Source of the DNA: Lachnospiraceae bacterium
GTDB lineage: Bacteria > Bacillota > Clostridia > Lachnospirales > Lachnospiraceae
Length of the DNA: 39,393 nucleotides
Assembly (NCBI GenBank): GCA_014804265.1
Contig: JAAVAC010000035.1
Span: forward strand, 1 to 39,393
Reading direction: 5' to 3'
This document shows positions 1 to 7,625 of the stretch, in pieces (the stretch's first letter is position 1; the number at the start of each line of letters is the position of its first letter). The notes beneath the pieces are model-generated. The model had not been told where the DNA came from and ran no database searches. It was given only the letters and a program-made list of their open reading frames with translations. The position numbers and the translations under genes were made by a program.

Positions 1-45
1 CACATCCCTCGCCCGCGTCCTCCCTCCACAACCCTTATACTTATT

Positions 46-1062
46 CTAATTAAACTGCACGAATCTTCTTGCCAGCCGGTAAAGCCCTTCGGACATCTTT
101 CGCCCACCCTTGCCTGGAAGATTCATGGTTCCTCCTAAGAAGCCAAGACGCATCTTTAAAAACAGCCTCTTGTCCTTTTCTTTAATATATTTCCAAAGCT
201 CATCCTTCTTTTCCAATGCCTCTTCCGTCTCTGCCAGAATCAGCATGATAGAAGAAACAGTGGTAATGATATCCAAATATTTCAGCATATATTTTGCTGT
301 CTTTTCATTGGGGATTTTCGTGGAGACATAGTAATCCACCATCATTTTATTCACTTTTATCTGTTGGTCGATCCTGCCGATCATAACCTTTTCATTCACA
401 GACTGGTCTTCTCTTCCAATGTAATAACGATAAAAGTTCACGTCCATGTAATACATGTTCCGAACGTAGGGAAGAGGCTCAAATACAAAGATATTATCTA
501 CATAAAAAGTATGTTCCGGCAGCTTTAGGCCACAATCTTTTAACAATTTCGTCCGATATATGACAGAGTGCATCAAAATATTCTGGGACTTGTGGAAATG
601 TCTTACCTCATCCCAGGTGAACATGGTATTTTCGGGAAGCGCATTGCGGAACGCCACTACCTTCTTCCGTTTTGCTCCTTCCTTCTCATATACAAAATTG
701 CTGATTAACATGTCCAGCACCTTTTCGCCTCCTGTAAGGCTTCTTAATGCATCCAGAATCTGTTTAAAAGCACTGTACTTAACCCAGTCATCACTATCCA
801 CTACTTTAAAGTAAAGCCCTTTTGCCTGCTCCAATCCTGTATTGACGGCAGAACCATGCCCGCCATTCTCCTTATGGATGGCACGGACGATTCCCGGATA
901 TTTTGCCTCATATGCATCGGCAATTTCTCCTGTTCTGTCCGTGGAACCATCATCCACAATCAACACCTCCACATCTTCATCCCCAATCATAAGGGAATCC
1001 ACACAGCGCTCCAGATAATCCTGTGAATTATAGGACGGTACAACAATTGATAACAGTTTCAT
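46..1062 (-). CDS. Family 2 glycosyltransferase (GT-A fold)
   Basis: A 338-residue cytoplasmic or membrane-associated glycosyltransferase that would move a sugar from a nucleotide-sugar to an unknown acceptor, most likely a cell-surface polysaccharide. The N-terminus SIVVPSYNSQDYLERCVDSL and the VLIVDDGSTD motif are the classic GT2 nucleotide-binding start. VVDSDDW near residue 90 is the DXD metal site, and ENGGHGSAVNTGL lies just before it. The C-terminal third has no recognised domain and no clear membrane helix. The ATG overlaps the mutY stop (ATGA at 1059-1062), so translation is probably coupled to mutY; the upstream ribosome site is weak. No other polysaccharide gene is visible, so the acceptor cannot be named. 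Confidence 0.9.
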   Translation of the reverse strand: MKLLSIVVPSYNSQDYLERCVDSLMIGDEDVEVLIVDDGSTDRTGEIADAYEAKYPGIVRAIHKENGGHGSAVNTGLEQAKGLYFKVVDSDDWVKYSAFKQILDALRSLTGGEKVLDMLISNFVYEKEGAKRKKVVAFRNALPENTMFTWDEVRHFHKSQNILMHSVIYRTKLLKDCGLKLPEHTFYVDNIFVFEPLPYVRNMYYMDVNFYRYYIGREDQSVNEKVMIGRIDQQIKVNKMMVDYYVSTKIPNEKTAKYMLKYLDIITTVSSIMLILAETEEALEKKDELWKYIKEKDKRLFLKMRLGFLGGTMNLPGKGGRKMSEGLYRLARRFVQFN

Positions 1063-2204
1063 AATTTCTGGTCTCTCACTTTCCTTTTACTTTCTTCTGT
1101 CTTTATCCCCAGCTTAATATCCACATATTTGCTATAAGCTTCAAAGGCAGCGGGAATAGCATATAGCTGATTGATATCCTTTGGCAGTACAAATAAATGT
1201 TCCCTCTTTTCATCCGGGCTTTTTTTTGTCCTGCTATCCGATTCCCCCTTTATAAAGTCCATTTCTTCCACTTTTACGGCATATCCTGTCATATGCCATT
1301 CTATATGGGAAAAAATATGTTTTGCTTCTTCCAGCTGTTTTATATGGAGTGGTCTGTATCCCAAGCCTTCCAGATAAGTAAGAACATCTTCTTCGTTTCT
1401 TCTCCCTTCCAATGAAGGAAATTCATAAAGCCCAGCCAAAAGCCCCTTTTCCGGCCGCTTTTTTATGACTACCTGATTGCCGGGCCGGATAATGAGTATT
1501 GTTTTTTCTTCTATTTTTCTTGGCTTCTTTTTGGCTTTTCTTGGAATCGCATGGATTAAATCCTCTGCCTTTGCTTTGCAAAATGCCCTCCAGGGACATC
1601 GGGTACATTTCGGCTCCCCGTTAGGCACACACACAATAGCTCCAAGCTCCATAAGAGCCTGATTGAACATGCCGGCCTTGTCCTTTGGTATGATTTCCTT
1701 CAGCAGTTCTTCATATTTCTTTTTCGTACCTGGATGAAGTACATCGCTGTCATCCCCGGTTACCCGTGAAAGTACACGAAGCACATTTCCATCCACGGCA
1801 GGCACAGCAATCCCGTAAGAAATAGAGGCAACAGCTCCGGCCGTATAACTTCCTATTCCCGGCAGTTTCAAAAGAAGCTCATAATCAGCAGGCATAGTTC
1901 CACCATATGCCTCCATTACGATTCTGGCAGCCTTTTGCATATTGCGCACCCGGTTATAATAACCAAGTCCTTCCCAAAGCTTTAACAGCTCATCCTCCTT
2001 TGCTTCCGCCAGATGCCTGATGGTAGGCAGCGCTTCCAAAAACCGTTTGAAATACGGTTTCACTGCTTCCACCCTTGTCTGTTGCAGCATGATTTCCGAA
2101 ACCCACACACGATATGGTTCCGGTTCGTCCCTCCAGGGAAGGGATCTTAAATTTTGTTCATACCACACTAGTAATGGTTCTACAATATACTCTAGTTTAC
2201 TCAT
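1059..2204 (-). CDS. mutY: A/G-specific adenine glycosylase MutY
   Basis: Removes adenine mispaired with 8-oxoguanine or guanine in DNA base-excision repair. The N-terminal helix-hairpin-helix-GPD fold has SEIMLQQTR with the catalytic glutamate E37, LPGIGSYTAGAVAS (hairpin) and VDGNVLRVLSR with D138. A four-cysteine cluster (C192, C200, C203, C209) would hold the 4Fe-4S centre; the first spacing is seven residues rather than the six of the E. coli enzyme. The C-terminal Nudix-like domain (about 230-355) recognises 8-oxoG. Length 381 is normal for the family. The start follows TAGGAAAAAT. It is the first gene of an overlapping pair with the glycosyltransferase; the partnership looks positional rather than functional. 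Confidence 0.95.
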   Translation of the reverse strand: MSKLEYIVEPLLVWYEQNLRSLPWRDEPEPYRVWVSEIMLQQTRVEAVKPYFKRFLEALPTIRHLAEAKEDELLKLWEGLGYYNRVRNMQKAARIVMEAYGGTMPADYELLLKLPGIGSYTAGAVASISYGIAVPAVDGNVLRVLSRVTGDDSDVLHPGTKKKYEELLKEIIPKDKAGMFNQALMELGAIVCVPNGEPKCTRCPWRAFCKAKAEDLIHAIPRKAKKKPRKIEEKTILIIRPGNQVVIKKRPEKGLLAGLYEFPSLEGRRNEEDVLTYLEGLGYRPLHIKQLEEAKHIFSHIEWHMTGYAVKVEEMDFIKGESDSRTKKSPDEKREHLFVLPKDINQLYAIPAAFEAYSKYVDIKLGIKTEESKRKVRDQKL

Positions 2205-2278
2205 ATTTTTCCTAAAATCAATAAATTATTTCTTAATATTTCTTATTTTTGTTGAGAAAGTATAGATTTATTCACGAT

Positions 2279-2980
2279 TCAGACCTTTTTAAGGCAAACG
2301 CTTACCGGCTTGTCCAGTTTTAAGGAGTTTTCCGTCACCTGACAGTCATATGCCAGTATATTCACGCCTTTTTCAGCTGCTTCCCTTAAAGCATCACAAA
2401 ATCTTTCATGAGTGGCCGCATTGGGCATAAAGTAATCTGCTCCTTTCATCTGAATAACGAACATCACATAAGCTTCATATCCATCCTTTATCGCCATCAT
2501 CAGTTCTTCTATATGTTTTACGGCTCTTTCCGATGGAGCATCCGGAAATTTTACGATTCCCCGTTCTTCCAGCGTAACCCCTTTGACTTCCATAAATATT
2601 TTTCTGTTTCCTGCTTCTATATAAAAATCAAATCTGGAATTTCCGTATTTGCATTCCGGCTTTATGAAAATCTGCTTTTCGCCATGAAAAATCATACATT
2701 CAGGACTATGCAGCCATTCTTCCACTACCCGGTTAGGAGCATTGGAATCCATGTTGATAAGAAGCGCTCCCTTTTCCACTGCAATCAAATCATATTTTGT
2801 CTTTCTGTTTGGATTATCGCTTTCCTCCAAATACACCCTGCAGCCTTTTTTTAACAGTTCCCTGCACCGCCCTGTATTTTTCACATGGCAGACTTCTTCT
2901 TTTCCGTCAATCTCCACATGGGCAATAAAGCGATTTGGCCTTTCTAAAAATCGACCAGCCACTATTTTTTTATATTTCAT
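2279..2980 (-). CDS. sfsA: SfsA family DNA/RNA nuclease
   Basis: A 233-residue member of the SfsA family, named for sugar fermentation stimulation and described in the family literature as a DNA/RNA-binding protein with a nuclease-like fold. Visible family features are the OB-like start RFLERPNRFIAHVEIDGKEEVCHVKNTGRC, then SRFDFYIEAGNRKIFMEVKGVTLEE with the acidic and lysine residues (D, E, VK) of a restriction-endonuclease-like active site, and FPDAPSERAVKHIEEL. A strong site (ACAGGAGAAACATG) fixes the start. It lies 15 nt downstream of the 5'-nucleotidase gene and is probably cotranscribed with it. The cellular role is not settled. Confidence 0.93.
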   Translation of the reverse strand: MKYKKIVAGRFLERPNRFIAHVEIDGKEEVCHVKNTGRCRELLKKGCRVYLEESDNPNRKTKYDLIAVEKGALLINMDSNAPNRVVEEWLHSPECMIFHGEKQIFIKPECKYGNSRFDFYIEAGNRKIFMEVKGVTLEERGIVKFPDAPSERAVKHIEELMMAIKDGYEAYVMFVIQMKGADYFMPNAATHERFCDALREAAEKGVNILAYDCQVTENSLKLDKPVSVCLKKV

Positions 2981-2995
2981 GTTTCTCCTGTTCCT

Positions 2996-3904
2996 TTATG
3001 CGGAATTTTTGTAAGGTACTCTTGCAGAAGGCACCACCTGGGCTGCATCAAGGGCATGAAGCATCTGATCATCAAAGAAAATCTGGGCATCAAACGCCTT
3101 CAGCACATCCTTCTTGGAAATCCCTCCAAGAAAATAGGTCTCATCCACCCGCACATTCCACGCCCGCAGGGTGCGGATGACCCGCTCATGGGCCGGTGCG
3201 CATCTGGAGGTAACCAAAGCAGTCCTGATAGGTACCTGTTCTCCTTTAAATTCTTTTTGAATCCGGGAAATGGTTTTTAGGAAATTGGCAAAAGGACCTT
3301 CCGGCAGCGGATTTTCGGCCTGCCTTCTTTCATTTTCCTCAAAAGCCTCCAGTCCGCTCTTTTGAAAAAGCCTCTCGGATTCATCCGTAAACAGCACGGC
3401 ATCACCGTCAAACGCAATCCTGATCTGGCTGATATGCCCATCCGCCCGATATGTATGAAGATTTCCATGGATTACCATTCCGGCAGCAATCCCATAATCT
3501 ATGGCACTTTGTACATCCTCTTCATTTGCCGACAGAAATAGATCCGTAGCAAAAGCTTTTAAGTAAGGTGCCAAAGAACCGCCACCAGACAGCACTGCCC
3601 TTGAAATAGGAAGACCATAATGTCTGATGGAATGGAATATCCGCAAAGACGCATCTGCGCTATTCCTGGACATAAGGATGACTTCCACCCTTCCTTCATT
3701 TCCGGGAAGCCCGTTTAACTTTAATAATGCCCTTATCAGTGAAAAACCGGGCCCCGGCAGGAGAATATCATTTTCATGTGCCACCTGATACTGACAGTAA
3801 GCTTCTGCTCCCTGCTTTTCATATATTTCATTTTCTTTGTCCAAGTCAAATAAGGCTCTTGAACTTACTCCGATTACTAATTTGTTTGTCAAGTCATATG
3901 CCAT
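2996..3904 (-). CDS. Cytosolic 5'-nucleotidase (NT5C1-like family)
   Basis: Predicted to dephosphorylate nucleoside 5'-monophosphates. The protein (302 residues) begins MAYDLTNKLVIGVSSRALFDL, carries RNSADASLRIFHSIRHYGLPISRAVLSGGG in the middle and ends with an FFDDQ segment. This pattern matches the bacterial/eukaryotic 5'-nucleotidase family related to cytosolic NT5C1, with HAD-like acidic motifs (IAFDGDAVLF). The reading frame extends to 3943, but GGAGGG sits seven bases before the ATG at 3904, so I use that start. sfsA follows after 15 nt. Substrate preference cannot be read from sequence. Confidence 0.82.
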   Translation of the reverse strand: MAYDLTNKLVIGVSSRALFDLDKENEIYEKQGAEAYCQYQVAHENDILLPGPGFSLIRALLKLNGLPGNEGRVEVILMSRNSADASLRIFHSIRHYGLPISRAVLSGGGSLAPYLKAFATDLFLSANEEDVQSAIDYGIAAGMVIHGNLHTYRADGHISQIRIAFDGDAVLFTDESERLFQKSGLEAFEENERRQAENPLPEGPFANFLKTISRIQKEFKGEQVPIRTALVTSRCAPAHERVIRTLRAWNVRVDETYFLGGISKKDVLKAFDAQIFFDDQMLHALDAAQVVPSARVPYKNSA

Positions 3905-4051
3905 AGTATCCCTCCAAAATATAATTTGCTTCCTACTGTTCACAATATGGTAACTGAAATAAATGTTTATCGATATGGAGCATTTTAAGCAAATTTTTAC
4001 TTTGGAGCCGCCTATGTGAGGATATATGCCGCCCGCTGCCCTTCCAGAGAA

Positions 4052-4666
4052 TCAGCGCATACGGCTGCACTGATATTTCTGGAACGTAATGAGACAATAC
4101 TTTAACTCTTCGTATCTTGTCTCTAAGGGACCATCCTCAATCTCAACATCCACGGAAATCGCCATCGTATTGATCATATCATCCGTGATTCTATGATGGA
4201 GAGCCGCCAAAATATTTAATCGCTCTTCATAAGTATCCGCATCGAGAAAATCCATTACCATAGGATCGATGGCAGCCATTTCCCCAACCGCTTCCTTTTC
4301 CGTTTCCAGAGTCTTTGAAATTTCCTTTTCGCATGGTTTTCCGATTGCTTCTACCGGTTCCTCCATGGCAGGTTCCGTTGCTTTCTTCTGTCCGCTCTTT
4401 TCTAAGGCAGCCACATCCTCTGGATGACCATCTTTTTCATTTACCCTTTGAAAACGGTATTTCCCCTTATATTCCGGATACTTCGCTTCATCTACCATTT
4501 CCAAGAACATGGAGAGAGGCCGGACATACATGTCATAATCTCCATATAATGCCTGATAGACTACCATTTCTTCTCCGGTTTCAGAATGCTGTGCCAAAGT
4601 GATGATCTGATACCTATTTCCTTTAAAATGCTCATAAATTTCATATGGCTTTGGATTACTTTTCAT
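4052..4666 (-). CDS. DUF1653 domain protein
   Basis: A 204-residue soluble protein of unknown function. Residues about 6-73 form a DUF1653 domain: YEIYEHFKGNRYQIITLA, then EEMVVYQALYGDYDMYVRPL and MFLEMVD. A Glu/Lys-rich linker (about 75-130) joins it to a C-terminal segment of about 75 residues with no recognised family. GAAGGAGATAAGTT precedes the ATG. It has its own sigma-A-type promoter (4703-4731) and stands alone, so it is probably monocistronic. DUF1653 domains are small barrel-like folds with no established biochemical role; no function is proposed. Confidence 0.85.
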   Translation of the reverse strand: MKSNPKPYEIYEHFKGNRYQIITLAQHSETGEEMVVYQALYGDYDMYVRPLSMFLEMVDEAKYPEYKGKYRFQRVNEKDGHPEDVAALEKSGQKKATEPAMEEPVEAIGKPCEKEISKTLETEKEAVGEMAAIDPMVMDFLDADTYEERLNILAALHHRITDDMINTMAISVDVEIEDGPLETRYEELKYCLITFQKYQCSRMR

Positions 4667-4702
4667 AACTTATCTCCTTCTTAACCGCTTTCGATATGTT
4701 AC

Positions 4703-4731
4703 ATTATAATCCCTATGCCATTGCTTGTCAT
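4703..4731 (-). promoter_or_regulatory. Sigma-A promoter for the DUF1653 gene
   Basis: On the minus strand ATGACA (4731-4726) and TATAAT (4708-4703) are separated by 17 bases. Both boxes match the housekeeping consensus (5/6 and 6/6), about 37 bases upstream of the start codon. Confidence 0.75.
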
Positions 4732-4747
4732 GTGTTTCTTGGTAAGT

Positions 4748-5119
4748 TTAAGGGAGAAATTCATAAGATATGGAAAAGTTTTCCTGACAAAATCCAATGT
4801 TCTCCAAATCCTGTTTTAATTTTTCCTTTTTCGTCAAATCCATGTCCTTTATATTCTTGTGATGGAGCAGTATGCGGTATTGCCTGTTCCCATCCCTGTC
4901 AATGACCTTAGTCATGGTAATCCCGCTGTTATTGCATTGATAGCTTTTCAAAACTTCCTTTATCTTCCTTAAACATTCCTTCTCCTGCTCCTTTATGAGA
5001 CCATCCTTTAACCCATATGTATCCGCATCCATACTGTGTGCAGTTCCTGCTATGGACAATACTGTGGAAAAAATCAAGGCCGCCGTCATAAGTATCCACT
5101 GCTTCTGCTTTCCTTTCAT
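4748..5119 (-). CDS. Small secreted protein of unknown function
   Basis: A 123-residue protein that I do not recognise. Residues 1-28 are a signal peptide: KGKQKQ charge, hydrophobic WILMTAALIFSTVLSIA, and a likely cleavage after GTAHS. The mature part is charged, about 95 residues, with no cysteine lipobox and two cysteines (KECLRKI, SYQCNNS) plus one near the C-terminus. The frame is open up to 5215, but AAAGGAGAAGTATT directly before the ATG at 5119 decides the start. A terminator for the next upstream unit lies at 5214-5240, so this gene needs its own promoter in about 90 bases; none is clear. Palindrome copy 1 lies 190 bases upstream. Confidence 0.6.
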   Translation of the reverse strand: MKGKQKQWILMTAALIFSTVLSIAGTAHSMDADTYGLKDGLIKEQEKECLRKIKEVLKSYQCNNSGITMTKVIDRDGNRQYRILLHHKNIKDMDLTKKEKLKQDLENIGFCQENFSISYEFLP

Positions 5120-5213
5120 AATACTTCTCCTTTCCTGATGTGAACTCCGACTTTTTCTGTTTCCGTTCCAGAAACTTCTAAAACGTATTTGTATTTTACA
5201 AAAAGGAGTGTAC

Positions 5214-5240
5214 AAAAAAAAGGACTTTGCAGTCCTTTTT
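5214..5240 (-). terminator. Rho-independent terminator, possibly bidirectional
   Basis: A ten-base-pair stem AAAAAGGACT / AGTCCTTTTT closes on a TTGC loop (5227-5230). On the minus strand it is followed by a run of eight to nine Ts. It would end transcripts coming from the SUKH gene (5676-6170) before the secreted-protein gene at 4748-5119. The plus-strand side also ends in Ts. Confidence 0.8.
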
Positions 5241-5307
5241 CTGTAAGATTTTCTTCCAGAACGTTCAGTTTGCTTTGCGAGGGGGGAGAGGTTTTGGATA
5301 GGCGGAC

Positions 5308-5455
5308 GTGGGAGAGGGCATGGTATATGGGAGTCTTATGGACACGCTTTCGCTCTGCAAAGACGCAGCAGTACTAACGCACCAAAAGACGGTGCGTAAG
5401 TGCTGGCGACTTTGCCAAGGTCCAAAAGACTCCCATATACCATGCCCTCTCCCAC
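5308..5455 (+). repeat. Long palindromic element, copy 1 (148 nt)
   Basis: Perfect 30-bp arms at 5308-5337 and 5426-5455 enclose an 88-nt centre. Inside an arm, constant GTGGGAG and TCTT flank a 19-nt block, AGGGCATGGTATATGGGAG, that is not shared with other copies. The centre starts with CGCTTTCGCTCTGCAAAG and folds by itself: GCAAAG pairs with CTTTGC, AGTACT with AGTGCT, ACGCACC with GGTGCGT, around an AAAAGAC loop. The outer flanks are GGATAGGCGGAC on the left and TGTGTATCGAAAAGC on the right. A further inverted pair, TGTATCGAA (5457-5465) and TTCGATACA (5492-5500), adjoins it. Orientation is called plus from the centre. It overruns the 3' half of the ORF at 5336-5641. Confidence 0.95.
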
Positions 5456-5641
5456 TGTGTATCGAAAAGCTGTTCGCTGCTTCGGAAAGCGTTCGATACA
5501 TATATACATATATTTTTTATATATTATTGTTTCTTGTTGCTCTTCCTTTAATAGTTCATTTGCATATATTAAACTGGGAGATATATTGATTAATTGCAGA
5601 AGAACAATAAAGACAGCAAATAATCGCATTATATTTTTCAT
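5336..5641 (-). pseudogene. Short secreted ORF overrun by palindrome copy 1
   Basis: The ORF starts with a good ribosome site (AAGGAGGG, ten bases before ATG) and a clear signal peptide (MKNIMRLFAVFIVLLQLINI, cleavage likely near IYANE). About 60 codons later it runs into the right arm of palindrome copy 1, and the last 39 or so codons are simply translated palindrome. The native C-terminus is therefore missing or replaced. It lies 34 nt downstream of the SUKH gene in the same direction, so both were probably one unit ending at the terminator 5214-5240. Either a gene truncated by insertion of the element or a natural micro-exoprotein. Function unknown. Confidence 0.45.
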
Positions 5642-5675
5642 AGCTTTTGCACCCTCCTTTCCTAAAAATACCGTC

Positions 5676-6170
5676 CTAGAAAAGCATATCTATAAATTCC
5701 GTATACGTATCTGCAACTTTATATGTTACAGGTTGAAACTCTCTGGACTTCAAATGATCCCACACACATACACTTGGATTTTCTTTATTTTCCCTATAAT
5801 CCAAACATACAAAATCCCCCCGTAAATCATAATCTCTATCCACCAACTCTGCAATCGGCATAATTTCACACCCTAGAAAATCAGGGTCAGCTACTATCTC
5901 TCCCTCTAACTGTGTACAAATAACATCAAGGTCATAATATCCATCATCATTATCTGTATCCTTCAAAATACACATAAAGTGTTCGATCTTACGAACTTGT
6001 CCCTGCCCTTCACACATAAATTGTCCTTTATCAGGAATTCCACCATTAAACTCCTTTAAGAATTGACGATATTCTACTGGTAATTTTACTCTCCAATAAT
6101 CTTCTTCACACATTTGAATAAATGCTTCATCTGGTCTATAGGACGGAGTATTTGTTATTCTTAATTTCAT
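5676..6170 (-). CDS. SMI1/KNR4 (SUKH) family protein, orphan immunity-type
   Basis: A 164-residue cytoplasmic protein of the SMI1/KNR4 (SUKH) superfamily, whose bacterial members often neutralise polymorphic toxins. Family marks are LPVEYRQFLKEFNGGIP near residues 30-46, the central ELVDRDYDLRGDFVCLDYRE and PSVCVWDH, and the C-terminal TYTEFIDMLF. No toxin gene is present, so it is an orphan; immunity function is inference from the family. Translation of the annotated ATG depends on a weak AAAGAGAAAG site. A much better site serves a 20-codon out-of-frame ORF that overlaps the start (6136-6198). The gene lies between two inverted palindrome copies. Confidence 0.8.
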   Translation of the reverse strand: MKLRITNTPSYRPDEAFIQMCEEDYWRVKLPVEYRQFLKEFNGGIPDKGQFMCEGQGQVRKIEHFMCILKDTDNDDGYYDLDVICTQLEGEIVADPDFLGCEIMPIAELVDRDYDLRGDFVCLDYRENKENPSVCVWDHLKSREFQPVTYKVADTYTEFIDMLF

Positions 6171-6198
6171 CTTTCTCTTTGCATGCTACAAAATACAT
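6136..6198 (-). CDS. 20-codon leader ORF overlapping the SUKH start
   Basis: GAAAGGAGAGC stands directly before ATG at 6198. The ORF encodes 20 residues (MYFVACKEKDEIK and on) and ends with TAG at 6138-6136, 33 bases inside the SUKH gene in another frame. The SUKH ATG at 6170 lies within it. It could couple or gate translation of the SUKH gene, or mark a frameshift at the original gene start. Seen in sequence only; expression is not shown. Confidence 0.35.
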   Translation of the reverse strand: MYFVACKEKDEIKNNKYSVL

Positions 6199-6423
6199 GC
6201 TCTCCTTTCTTGTTTTTCTATACTCATCATTTACTTCCTTGGAGCATCTGCCCACATTCCATTTGTTCTGCCACCGTTATTTAGATATAGGAAAGGTGCA
6301 GGATAAAACGAGACAGCAACAGAGAGATGAAAACGGATTTGTCACAGTCTATACCCTTTAAAAAAGAGCGCGTTTGTTTCCGGAATCTCTCCAGAACCGA
6401 TAGCTATGGCCTTTCGATACACA
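6199..6423. other. Upstream region of the SUKH gene, no gene seen
   Basis: This is the unassigned part of the 423-bp gap between the SUKH start and holA. It is AT-rich, with no convincing ORF and no well-spaced promoter pair that I would stand behind. It ends at GGCCTTTCGATACACA, the outer flank of palindrome copy 2 (6424-6571). Confidence 0.5.
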
Positions 6424-6571
6424 GTGGGAGCTGGGATAGCCTAGGATAGTCTTTTAGGCCTTGGCAAAGGCGCCGGTCCTTACGCACCGTACTTTGGTGC
6501 GTTAGTACCGCTGCGTCTTTGCAGAGCGAAAGCGTGCCTGGAAGACTATCCTAGGCTGTCCCAGCTCCCAC
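6424..6571 (-). repeat. Long palindromic element, copy 2 (148 nt, inverted)
   Basis: Arms at 6424-6453 and 6542-6571 pair over 30 bases with one T-G wobble. Read in the orientation of copy 1, the 19-nt variable block is CTGGGACAGCCTAGGATAG between GTGGGAG and TCTT. The 88-nt centre is nearly that of copies 1, 3 and 4, with GCAAAG/CTTTGC, GGTACT/AGGACC and ACGCACC/GGTGCGT pairs and an AAAGTAC loop. Outer flanks are GGATAGGGGGAC and TGTGTATCGAAAGGCC. It begins 22 bases downstream of the holA stop codon and points opposite to copy 1, so the two copies bracket the SUKH gene. Confidence 0.95.
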
Positions 6572-6593
6572 GTCCCCCTATCCACCTTTCCAT

Positions 6594-7586
6594 TCAAACC
6601 CGACTGCTAAACTTTACAATCAGAAGCTCTACACTAATCAAATCATTCAGCTTCCCCGTCTTTACATCCTCCTCTGCCTGTACGCAGTCCTCCACCGCCT
6701 GTCTCAGCATCCGGCTCTTAAAGCCCGCTGCCTGATCCATATACTTTTTAGCTATAAAAGGCTGCAACCCTGTTTTTTCTCCTATATATCTGCTGTCATG
6801 GCCCTTTTCCTTCAGCTCCTTTACCAAAAGAAGCATTTGAAACTGTCTTGCAAGCAGAGCCAGAATACGCATAGGCGGTTCTTTTAATGCCAGCAGGTCA
6901 TAGTACAGATCCAATGCCTGCTTCTGTTTTTGTTCCGCAACCGCCCGTATCATATCAAATATCCGGTTGGTAATCCGTTCTGTCGTGACCGCCTCTACAT
7001 CCGCCGACGATATCATGTCCTTATCATGACAGTAGCAAAAGAGCTTTTCCATTTCGGTTCTGATACTGGACATATCCGTACCTGTCTTATTTAAAAATAA
7101 TGCCAGCGCCCGTTCCTCCATCTGCTTATTTTCTCTTGCCACAGACTGCCTTATCCACTTTTTCAGTGTATTTTCATCCTGTTCGTTAAATTCACAAATA
7201 TATCCCTTCTGACGGATTGCTTTGTAGAGCCTGCTTCTTTTGTCCACTTCCTTTTCCGAAATCACAAAAAAAGCAGTGGGGGCAGGTTCTTTGAGATATT
7301 CCGCCAAAGCCTCCTGGGCTCCCTTTAGAAGTCCCGTATTATCTAAAACCAGCACTCTTCTTTCTGAAAGAAAGGGCATTGTTTCTGCCATATCGATAAT
7401 CGCCTGTGGAACTGCCTCCTTTCCCTGAAAAAGATTCAGGTTCATTTGGTCTCCTTCTCCAAGCAGGGCCTCCTTCAGCCTGTTCTTATATTGATTCCGC
7501 AGATAATCTTCCTCTCCCATAAGCAGATAGACCTGCTTAAACTGCCCGGTTTTTATATCCTGATTGATTCGCTGCAACTCATTCAC
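6594..7586 (-). CDS. holA: DNA polymerase III delta subunit (HolA)
   Basis: The delta subunit of the clamp loader, which opens the beta clamp so it can be placed on primed DNA. The 330-residue length and layout fit the family: N-terminal AAA-like region starting VYLLMGEEDYLRNQYKNRLKEAL, MPFLSERRVLVLDNTGLLKGA, FVISEKEVDKRSRLYKAIRQKG, then a helical C-terminal collar. The start is GTG (no in-frame ATG nearby) with a poor ribosome site; a three-codon ATG-AAT-AGG-TGA mini-ORF overlaps the GTG. It lies 39 bases downstream of comEC, a common order in Firmicutes. Palindrome copy 2 follows its stop. Confidence 0.93.
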   Translation of the reverse strand: MNELQRINQDIKTGQFKQVYLLMGEEDYLRNQYKNRLKEALLGEGDQMNLNLFQGKEAVPQAIIDMAETMPFLSERRVLVLDNTGLLKGAQEALAEYLKEPAPTAFFVISEKEVDKRSRLYKAIRQKGYICEFNEQDENTLKKWIRQSVARENKQMEERALALFLNKTGTDMSSIRTEMEKLFCYCHDKDMISSADVEAVTTERITNRIFDMIRAVAEQKQKQALDLYYDLLALKEPPMRILALLARQFQMLLLVKELKEKGHDSRYIGEKTGLQPFIAKKYMDQAAGFKSRMLRQAVEDCVQAEEDVKTGKLNDLISVELLIVKFSSRV

Positions 7587-7625
7587 CTATTCATGCTTTC
7601 TTTTTTTCTCTAAGCTTTTCTTTTT

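Noticed and set aside
3905..4051. Promoter-like TTGTGA and TATATT just before the 5'-nucleotidase gene
   Set aside because: The implied start of transcription falls in the ribosome site, leaving no usable leader.
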